From Bacteroidales bacterium UBA5833 (lineage in GTDB: Bacteria; Bacteroidota; Bacteroidia; Bacteroidales; Lentimicrobiaceae): 10,622 bases of DNA. Where the stretch lies: assembly GCA_002433025.1 (NCBI GenBank), contig DJGZ01000008.1, forward strand, positions 195 to 10,816, given 5' to 3'. Shown here piece by piece: positions 5,017-10,622 of the stretch (position 1 is the stretch's first letter; the number at the start of each line of letters is the position of its first letter). A model generated the notes under the pieces. It saw only the letters and a program-made list of their open reading frames with translations. It did not search any database and was not told the DNA's origin. Position numbers and translations under genes: made by a program.

Positions 5017-7608
5017 TCAGAGCTTACCCCCCAGAACGGCGGTTTTTCTGATTTGTTTGACCTTTCCACCCAGGTTGAATACTTCCACATGGATGATATA
5101 AATTCCGATGGGGGCCTTCTCCCTCTTATCGGTAATGCCATCCCACATAAACTGGTTACCCGTTCCCGCTGGTTCGTTCTTCACCAACAATCTCACCGGC
5201 CTGCCGTTGCTGTCGAAAATGCGTATGGTAACAGCATAACCAGGTTCAGCGAAATTGCAGACAATGCTGAGCTGGTCATTGTAGCCATCATTATCGGGTG
5301 AGAAAATTTCCGGACTGATCAGCACTTCATTCCCTGATTCAGGGGCTTTCATAAATTGCGAGTTCTGATAAGCCGGGGTGGCAAATCCCACATTCTGGGC
5401 AGCAGAATGCCAGTTGCCCGGTTCTGTGGCTGGCCGGTCGAAATTCACCCGTTCAAGCGAAACTCCGTCGGTGGTGTTCAGCAGGGCAAAATGCATGCTG
5501 CTGTTATAGGTGAATTCATCCAGAATAATTTCCCACGGGGTGAGCAGCACAACGGTACCCAGGTCGTTGGCGTAAGACGGGAATGAAGACATGCCGGCAA
5601 ATCCGCCCGGATTCGGGGTGAAGTATTCCGCTTTTACAAGGTCAGGGTTTTTGGTGAGTACAAGGTACTCCCCCGGAAACATCAGCCTGCCGTCGGGTGC
5701 GGTTTCATTCACCGAAGTAAGCTCCCCGGTTGTTTTGTTCCTTGTGGCCAGCCAGATGCTTTTCAGGTCGATGACTTTTTGCGAGCGGTTGTAAATCTCT
5801 ACAAATTCAGTTCCCGTTGACCGCGGATCAGACAATACTTCATTGATGATCACATCCGCGCTGTCGGGCAGGGACGGAAATGCAAACCGGGCGTTAAGGG
5901 TGGTCGTTGTTTCGTTTCCGGCGCAATCTGTAATGCCTGCCGTAACCTCAAGGGAATAAATAATCCCTTCTTCAAAAACATGGTCAAAACTAAGCCCGAC
6001 CGAACGGTAAGCCGGAGGATACAGGTTGACGGCGAGGGGTGTGCCAACGCCCTGGTCAACCAGATAAATTGCCGGTGAAACCAGGCGCAGGCTGTCCATC
6101 GGTTCGGTAAAGAACACCCTCACGGAGGAGGGCCCCGTAATGCTGATCTTTTCTATAGAAGGTACCGAATTGTCGGGGTTGGATGCGTTAACGGAATTGA
6201 CCGTTCCGGGCGTTCCACCTGCCGGATTGATGCTTGCCCTCCAGTTTTCGCTTGCCCCGCAAGGATTGCCGGGGTCAATCATTTCGAGCGACCAGCCGCC
6301 GTTTTTTTTCACCGCGTCGCGGTACCAGCCGTCGGTATAGCTTACATGATGAACAACAGCTCCGGTTTTTTCCCTCAGCACAAATGTGGCGCCCGTGTTG
6401 GAAAGGCTGATACTGGAAAAGCCAAATACATCGCCAAATGGCTGGAGTTGCGGCACGGCATCGTCAGAGGTCAGGATAAGAAATGATTTTGGTTCTATCA
6501 CTTTCCTCGGGAGGGTACGTTTGGTTGATCCGATGGACAAGACCCAGTTTTCCAGCTGAATCGGCAAATCGCTCCGGTTGTATAGCTCCAGGTACTCAAA
6601 GTTGGGCAATCCAACGGGGGGATCAGGATCAGCCATAATTTCGCTGATGACCACATCGTAAGGCTGAACGGTGTAATAGGCAAACGGACGGGTGACCGTT
6701 TCAATCGCATTTCCGGCAAGGTCTTTTACATTGCTTACCGTCAGATTATAAAGTGTGCCCTCGTTGAACGCAGTGCCGAACATCAGGTGAACCAGCGATT
6801 TCTGAGTCATGTCGCGGCCGGCGGCCATAGGCGCTCCGATTCCCTGGTCTGCAAAATAGTTCAATGTATTGGTCGCCGAGGCTTCATCCACACTTTCGCT
6901 GAAGTACAGATCAATACGGTTTTGGTCAAGCACTTCCACCGATAGCAACTGAGGCGGTGTCTGGTCAACAATGGGTGATCCGGCGTATATATCATCAAAG
7001 TAGAACCGGGTCGCGTTACTGGAGGTGTATTTGCAAAAGAAACCGAAATGGGTATAGATCTGCCAGACCTGATCTTCGCCGGCACCCTGCGGTTGATAGT
7101 CCTCGCCGCCTGAAGGATCTGCAAATACGCTCCATTCGCCATCTTCGGTTCTTACCACGCGGATGCTGATCGCGAAAGATGTTGCAATAAGCCCGTTGGT
7201 ACCTCTTGTGATCAGGTATTCGGCCGTACCGCTCTGCCGGTAAAGTTCAATGGCGTCGGCCGAGCCTCCTTCGCCCAGTTTCAGAAAATAGCCGTTGAGG
7301 GGCTCTTTGAGATTCTGCTGGTCAGCAACAAGGTAAATCCGCGCATTGTTGTTGTCGCTCGGGCTGAAATTCAGCCTTACCCACAAGCGCCATTCAATCA
7401 GTCCTTCCAGATCAACCGGAGTGCTGAGGTAAGAGGTGCCTTCACCGGAGGTATTCAGCTGCAATAGTTGGCTTGAATTTACAATAAACCTTTCTATATC
7501 ACCACTCCATGCCGGATTTTCGGTAAAATCGCCATCCGAAAAATTTTCGGAAAGTTGGGCAAAAGCGAAAACTGGAAACAATATCAGGATAAATATTACG
7601 CTTTTCAT
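5017..7608 (-). CDS. Secreted multidomain protein with two lamin-tail domains
   Basis: An 863-residue exported protein. Residues 1-18 are a signal peptide (MKSVIFILILFPVFAFAQ). Residues 19-212 resemble a concanavalin/LamG-like beta-sandwich, ending ATRFYFDDIYAGSP. Two Ig-like modules of the SbsA type follow (about 215-312 and 482-578), each with an LxV...F-E-G-x-x-Y-x-L-x-V core and a DxAGN motif (296-300, 561-565). Each precedes a lamin-tail domain: VVISEIMADPDP...EYLELYNRS (319-430) and VIINEVLSDPRSTGTEFVEIYNRS (586-735). The C-terminus (764-863) is a FlgD/CHU_C-like domain with FSPDNDGYND, IRIFDSNGRPV and the final IGIYIIHVEVFN strand. In Bacteroidota this layout is typical of proteins sent to the surface, probably by type IX secretion; lamin-tail domains are found in surface adhesins and nuclease-linked proteins. 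No enzyme active site is seen. The gene stands alone on its strand. Confidence 0.88.
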   Translation of the reverse strand: MKSVIFILILFPVFAFAQLSENFSDGDFTENPAWSGDIERFIVNSSQLLQLNTSGEGTSYLSTPVDLEGLIEWRLWVRLNFSPSDNNNARIYLVADQQNLKEPLNGYFLKLGEGGSADAIELYRQSGTAEYLITRGTNGLIATSFAISIRVVRTEDGEWSVFADPSGGEDYQPQGAGEDQVWQIYTHFGFFCKYTSSNATRFYFDDIYAGSPIVDQTPPQLLSVEVLDQNRIDLYFSESVDEASATNTLNYFADQGIGAPMAAGRDMTQKSLVHLMFGTAFNEGTLYNLTVSNVKDLAGNAIETVTRPFAYYTVQPYDVVISEIMADPDPPVGLPNFEYLELYNRSDLPIQLENWVLSIGSTKRTLPRKVIEPKSFLILTSDDAVPQLQPFGDVFGFSSISLSNTGATFVLREKTGAVVHHVSYTDGWYRDAVKKNGGWSLEMIDPGNPCGASENWRASINPAGGTPGTVNSVNASNPDNSVPSIEKISITGPSSVRVFFTEPMDSLRLVSPAIYLVDQGVGTPLAVNLYPPAYRSVGLSFDHVFEEGIIYSLEVTAGITDCAGNETTTTLNARFAFPSLPDSADVIINEVLSDPRSTGTEFVEIYNRSQKVIDLKSIWLATRNKTTGELTSVNETAPDGRLMFPGEYLVLTKNPDLVKAEYFTPNPGGFAGMSSFPSYANDLGTVVLLTPWEIILDEFTYNSSMHFALLNTTDGVSLERVNFDRPATEPGNWHSAAQNVGFATPAYQNSQFMKAPESGNEVLISPEIFSPDNDGYNDQLSIVCNFAEPGYAVTIRIFDSNGRPVRLLVKNEPAGTGNQFMWDGITDKREKAPIGIYIIHVEVFNLGGKVKQIRKTAVLGGKL

Positions 7609-7675
7609 TATGAATGATCGGTTTTAATGGATAAAGGTATGTAAATATCATTACCATTTTAAGGCTAAGTAAAAA

Positions 7676-7687
7676 ATTGCGCGCAAT
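7676..7687. promoter_or_regulatory. 12-bp perfect palindrome in the divergent gap
   Basis: ATTGCGCGCAAT is perfectly symmetric and lies between the minus-strand lamin-tail gene (start at 7608) and the asd promoter at 7754. The position would suit an operator acting on either gene. No second copy is seen in the gap, and the regulator is unknown. Confidence 0.3.
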
Positions 7688-7753
7688 GTTTCGTAAGATT
7701 CCATCATCCTGAGGTTGAACAAAGGGCTATGATAAGGATGAACTTATTAATCG

Positions 7754-7761
7754 TATTTTTG
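7754..7761 (+). promoter_or_regulatory. asd-ribF promoter, -7 element
   Basis: TATTTTTG matches the Bacteroidota -7 consensus TAnnTTTG exactly and ends 37 bases before the asd start codon. No clear -33 TTTG is found 19-21 bases upstream, so the call rests on the -7 element and position. Confidence 0.5.
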
Positions 7762-7798
7762 CACTCCTTAATTATTGTAAAGATAATTCTGATTCAAG

Positions 7799-8806
7799 AT
7801 GAAAATAGCATTGGTTGGCGCCACCGGGCTGGTTGGAAGTGTGATGATTAAAGTACTCGAGGAAGGGAAGTATATCCCCCTGACTTCCATTACGGACTTT
7901 ATCCCTGTTGCCTCGGAAAAGTCTATTGGCCGGGAACTGAAATTCAACAACAGAAAATACAAGGTTGTAACTGCGGCTGAAGCCATTGCCCGTAAGCCGG
8001 ATATCGCTTTGTTTTCAGCCGGGGCCGCCACCTCACGTGAACTCGCACCGCTTTTCACCGGAGCCGGGTGTTTTGTCATAGACAATTCATCCGCATGGAG
8101 AATGGAAAAAGATATTCCGCTGGTTGTACCGGAGGTGAACGGCCATGTGATTACCGGAAGCCAGAAGATTATCGCCAATCCCAACTGCTCCACCATTCAG
8201 CTGGTTGCCGTGCTTGCGCCGCTCCACCGGAAATATGGCATCCGCCGTGTGGTGGTGTCAACCTATCAGAGCGTAACGGGTACCGGCGCAAAGGCTGTGC
8301 AGCAACTCGAGAACGAACGTAATGGAATCAACGGCAGCCGGGTATATCCGCACCCCATCGACCTGAACATCTTCCCTCACGGCGGTACTTTTCTGCCTGA
8401 TGGTTATACCACCGAAGAAGTTAAACTGCTTGAGGAAACCCGCAAGATTATGCAGGCCCCTGAAGTCAGGATTACTGCTACCGTGGTCAGGGTGCCGGTT
8501 TTCGGAGGGCATTCGGAGTCCGTGAATATTGAATTTGAAAAGCCCTTCGAGCTGGATGAAATCAATAAAGTGATCTCTTCGTCGAAAGGCGTAATCCTTC
8601 AGGACGACACTGACCGGGCCGTTTATCCCATGCCTAAATATGCCGAGGGCCGGGATGAAATATTTGTGGGCAGGGTGCGCCGCGACGATACCATTCAGAA
8701 TGGCCTGAATATGTGGATTGTTGCCGATAACCTGCGCAAAGGCGCGGCCACCAACGCGGTTCAGATTGCCGGACTGCTATTAGACAAAGAAATCCTAACC
8801 TTCTGA
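7799..8806 (+). CDS. asd: Aspartate-semialdehyde dehydrogenase
   Basis: Reduces aspartyl phosphate to aspartate semialdehyde with NADPH, the branch point to lysine and diaminopimelate, threonine and methionine. It is 335 residues, the normal length. The N-terminal Rossmann fold shows MKIALVGATGLVGSVM (GxTGxVG). LFSAGAATSRE (71-81) and DNSSAWRMEKDIPLVVPEVN (95-114) are family blocks. The catalytic cysteine is C130 in NPNCST, Q157 follows in STYQSVTGTG, and the base is H238 in RVPVFGGHSESV with R231 nearby. The C-terminal NAVQIAGLLL is also conserved. All key residues are present. The cytoplasmic enzyme starts at ATG 7799, about 30 bases after the predicted transcription start. ribF follows after 7 bp, so the pair is probably one transcript. 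Confidence 0.97.
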   Translation: MKIALVGATGLVGSVMIKVLEEGKYIPLTSITDFIPVASEKSIGRELKFNNRKYKVVTAAEAIARKPDIALFSAGAATSRELAPLFTGAGCFVIDNSSAWRMEKDIPLVVPEVNGHVITGSQKIIANPNCSTIQLVAVLAPLHRKYGIRRVVVSTYQSVTGTGAKAVQQLENERNGINGSRVYPHPIDLNIFPHGGTFLPDGYTTEEVKLLEETRKIMQAPEVRITATVVRVPVFGGHSESVNIEFEKPFELDEINKVISSSKGVILQDDTDRAVYPMPKYAEGRDEIFVGRVRRDDTIQNGLNMWIVADNLRKGAATNAVQIAGLLLDKEILTF

Positions 8807-8813
8807 TCCGATA

Positions 8814-9737
8814 GTGGAAATTATCACCGATATTTCTCAGCCTTTTGCACTTCCCCGACCGGTGGTTACCATCGGTACTTTCGACGGGGTGCACCGGGGC
8901 CATCAGGCAATTCTCCATAAAATGAAGGAGATCGCTGCCGGATGCAACGGGAGTCCGGTGGTGGTTACGTTTCATCCGCATCCCCGTCTGGTGTTAGGGC
9001 AGCACGTTTATCTGCTCAGTACCCGTGAGGAAAAGCGCGTCGCTTTTGCAGAATCGGGCGTAGCGCACCTGATCGAAATTCCTTTTACAAGGGAATTTGC
9101 GAAACTTTCGGCAGAAGAGTTCATTCAACTGATTGCACAAAAAATCAGGCCCGAAGTACTGGTTATTGGTTACGATCATGGCTTCGGCCGCGACCGCAGC
9201 GGAAGTATAGAGCATCTTTTTCGCTTTGGGAATGCGCTGGGGTTTAAGGTGGTACAGGTTGAAGAACTTATTGTTGACCGGTACCATGTAAGCTCATCCG
9301 TTATACGCTGGCTTTTGCAGGAAGGCGATGCCGGCGAGGCTGCCCGCCTGCTTGGAAGGGAGTATTCCATCACCGGGCAGGTAATCAGGGGCAACCAGAT
9401 CGGGAAACTCATCGGGTATCCCACTGCAAATCTTTACGTGGACGACCAGAACAAGCTGATCCCCTCAATGGGCGTTTATGCCTCCAGGGTAATCTGCCGC
9501 GGGAAATTGTATAGCGGAATGACCAATATCGGTATGCGGCCGACCATCAACGCGCATAAACTCACCATCGAAACAAATATTTTCGGCTTCGATGATGACA
9601 TCTATTACGAAACCATCACCGTGAAACTGGTTAAACGGATCAGGAACGAGAAAAAATTCGGAAACCTGGATATCCTGAAAAACCAGCTCAGGAACGACCA
9701 GCAAACCGCGCTTGAAATTCTGGACGGATCTGTCTGA
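8814..9737 (+). CDS. ribF: Bifunctional riboflavin kinase / FAD synthetase
   Basis: Converts riboflavin to FMN and FMN to FAD. Of 307 residues, the N-terminal part (about 15-165) is the nucleotidyltransferase module with GTFDGVHRGH (21-30, HxGH), FHPHPRLVL (53-61), VIGYDHGFGRDRSG (117-130) and SSSVIRWLLQEGD (160-172). The C-terminal riboflavin-kinase module has GKLIGYPTANL (197-207, PTAN motif), GVYASRV (220-226), GMTNIGMRPTI (235-245) and the catalytic glutamate E253 in TIETNIFGFD. In the 160-166 motif the usual SSTRIR reads SSSVIR, so one arginine is replaced by valine while the second is kept. The start is GTG at 8814, 7 bp after asd; MEIITDISQP is a usual N-terminus. It converges on gldH with a 24-bp gap and no obvious hairpin. 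Confidence 0.96.
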   Translation: MEIITDISQPFALPRPVVTIGTFDGVHRGHQAILHKMKEIAAGCNGSPVVVTFHPHPRLVLGQHVYLLSTREEKRVAFAESGVAHLIEIPFTREFAKLSAEEFIQLIAQKIRPEVLVIGYDHGFGRDRSGSIEHLFRFGNALGFKVVQVEELIVDRYHVSSSVIRWLLQEGDAGEAARLLGREYSITGQVIRGNQIGKLIGYPTANLYVDDQNKLIPSMGVYASRVICRGKLYSGMTNIGMRPTINAHKLTIETNIFGFDDDIYYETITVKLVKRIRNEKKFGNLDILKNQLRNDQQTALEILDGSV

Positions 9738-9761
9738 TGGTGAAGACTACATTGTGTTAAG

Positions 9762-10232
9762 TTATTTTTTCTCCCGCCTCTTCACATACAGGCCGATATC
9801 CACCAGCCCCGGGATGCCCATTTTGGGAATAAGATTTTCAAACTCAACGGTGTAAATGCCGGTTTCATGAAAGTAAAAACCCGGCCACAGGGTCACTTCC
9901 ACATCCCAGAGGTCACCGGCCACGCTTCCCGTAAAGCGGTCATTTTCATCTTTTAACCTGATGTCTTTTTCCAGAATACGCTCTTCTCCCGAAGGTGTGG
10001 TCAGGATAATATTCACCGGGAGGTTCGGGTAGGGATACTGGGTTATATGCCTGATGGTAAATACAATATCGCCTTCGGTGCCGGCCTCTTCCACCGGAAT
10101 TTCAAACTTCACCTTGTCGAACCTTTCCCAGGTATATTTGTCAAATTTATGGTATTCCTCATAAATTCTGCCGGGCCGGCATCCGGCGAGCAGGATGGTG
10201 GCGAGAAGAAAAGCTGAAAGTGTTCTGAACAT
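9762..10232 (-). CDS. gldH: Gliding motility lipoprotein GldH
   Basis: A 156-residue lipoprotein. The signal sequence MFRTLSAFLLATILLAGC ends in a lipobox (LLAGC) with the lipid-bearing cysteine at C18. The mature part shows strong GldH features: YHKFDKYTWERFDKVKFEIP, ITQYPYPNLPVNIILTTPSG, GSVAGDLWDVEVTLWPGF and the C-terminal NLIPKMGIPGLVDIGLYVKR. GldH is needed for gliding in Flavobacterium johnsoniae, and homologues are widespread in Bacteroidota that do not obviously glide, where the role is uncertain. It sits in the envelope, facing the periplasm or outer membrane. It starts at ATG 10232, with a back-to-back promoter at 10261-10254, and diverges from the RNase H gene. Confidence 0.93.
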   Translation of the reverse strand: MFRTLSAFLLATILLAGCRPGRIYEEYHKFDKYTWERFDKVKFEIPVEEAGTEGDIVFTIRHITQYPYPNLPVNIILTTPSGEERILEKDIRLKDENDRFTGSVAGDLWDVEVTLWPGFYFHETGIYTVEFENLIPKMGIPGLVDIGLYVKRREKK

Positions 10233-10253
10233 GGGGTTTATCGCTGATTTTTA

Positions 10254-10261
10254 CAAAAATA
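10254..10261 (-). promoter_or_regulatory. gldH promoter, -7 element
   Basis: On the minus strand this reads TATTTTTG, an exact match to TAnnTTTG, 21 bases upstream of the gldH ATG. The untranslated leader would be short, about 15 bases. No -33 element is evident. Confidence 0.5.
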
Positions 10262-10283
10262 CGAAATTAGCGGTTGATGTTCG

Positions 10284-10291
10284 TACTTTTG
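10284..10291 (+). promoter_or_regulatory. RNase H gene promoter, -7 element
   Basis: TACTTTTG matches TAnnTTTG exactly and lies 27 bases before the ATG at 10319. Together with the minus-strand element at 10254-10261 it makes a compact divergent promoter pair in an 86-bp gap. No convincing -33 TTTG is seen. Confidence 0.5.
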
Positions 10292-10318
10292 CAGTTCAGG
10301 TACAAAAAGGATCAGAGG

Positions 10319-10622
10319 ATGGCCGGAAAGCAAAAGTTTTATGTGGTGTGGAGCGGAAGGGAAAAGGGGATTTTCCGGACCTGGGCGGAGTGCGAGCGCC
10401 AGGTAAAGGGATTCGGGACCGCCAGGTTTAAATCCTACGAAACGGAAAAGGAAGCGGTTGAAGCATTCCGCGCCGGTCCGCCGGCCTTCAGCAGGAAAGC
10501 ATCCCCAAAGGCGTCTTTGGCTGAAAACGCCCAGGGACCCATCATGGCCAGTATTTCCGTTGATGCCGCCTGCTCCGGCAATCCCGGGGTGATGGAATAC
10601 CAGGGGGTGGAAACATCCACCG
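10319..10622 (+). CDS. Ribonuclease H1 with N-terminal viroplasmin domain (partial)
   Basis: Cleaves the RNA strand of RNA-DNA hybrids, for example primers and R-loops. Only the first 101 residues lie in the window. Residues 6-50 are a viroplasmin (caulimovirus-type, hybrid-binding) domain: KFYVVWSGREKGIFRTW, ECERQVKGFGTARFKSY, EKEAVEAF. A low-complexity linker follows (about 52-74). The RNase H catalytic domain begins at IMASISVDAACSGNPGVMEY; D82 is the first catalytic aspartate and the following ACSGNPG is typical of the Bacteroidota enzymes. The rest, including the other catalytic residues, lies beyond the window. The start at ATG 10319 is preceded by AAAAAGGATCAGAGG, a fair ribosome binding site. 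It is not the short RnhA of enterobacteria, so I leave the symbol empty. Confidence 0.93.
   Translation, partial: MAGKQKFYVVWSGREKGIFRTWAECERQVKGFGTARFKSYETEKEAVEAFRAGPPAFSRKASPKASLAENAQGPIMASISVDAACSGNPGVMEYQGVETST

Noticed and set aside
4867..5301. Plus-strand frame of 144 codons at the 3' end of the lamin-tail gene
   Set aside because: More than half is antisense to the confirmed C-terminal domain. The rest crosses the terminator hairpin, with no promoter or family resemblance.
7632..7639. TACCTTTA on the minus strand as promoter of the lamin-tail gene
   Set aside because: It has one mismatch to TAnnTTTG in the key final G and no -33 element, so it is too weak to annotate as a site.
10195..10431. 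Plus-strand frame of 78 codons spanning the gldH/RNase H gap
   Set aside because: It overlaps the start of the RNase H gene in another frame and runs antisense into gldH, so it is a shadow.

Overview
The window looks like a chromosomal stretch from a member of the Bacteroidota, probably a free-living or sediment-type Bacteroidia. The evidence is a GldH gliding-motility lipoprotein, a viroplasmin-fused RNase H of the type common in that phylum, a long lamin-tail-domain secreted protein, and several matches to the Bacteroidota -7 promoter element (TAnnTTTG). Most of the content is ordinary core genome. I did not find an undescribed multi-gene system. The least explained parts are the repeat-rich gap upstream of dnaG, an unrecognised small protein at the left, and a possibly frameshifted gene end at the left edge.

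Layout, left to right. Positions 1-214 hold what may be the C-terminal end of a plus-strand gene, split over two frames. It runs tail-to-tail into a minus-strand gene of unknown function (202-687). The gap at 688-1152 carries a composite inverted-repeat structure (about 818-1013) with a perfect 20-bp hairpin, and then a good promoter for dnaG. DNA primase (1153-3105) starts at TTG and is followed by a small two-helix membrane protein of the DUF2892/YgaP type (3167-3379). A two-way terminator hairpin separates it from two minus-strand genes: a secreted YceI-family protein (3512-4066) and a membrane-anchored OB-fold (tRNA_anti-like) protein (4131-4568), probably transcribed together. The gap at 4569-5016 has small inverted repeats and a terminator but no gene. 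It is followed by an 863-residue secreted multidomain protein on the minus strand (5017-7608).

From 7609 the gap serves the divergent aspartate-semialdehyde dehydrogenase gene (asd, 7799-8806), which has a promoter at 7754-7761. The asd gene is followed 7 bp later by ribF (8814-9737, GTG start), so amino-acid and flavin-cofactor biosynthesis genes share a likely operon. The gldH gene (9762-10232) converges on ribF. It diverges from an RNase H gene (10319 to the window end, partial), and the 86-bp gap between them holds two back-to-back -7 promoter matches.

Functional links are mostly housekeeping: primase and RNase H in replication, Asd in the lysine/threonine/methionine and diaminopimelate branch, and RibF in FMN/FAD supply. 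GldH and the lamin-tail protein are envelope or secretion-related and fit the phylum.
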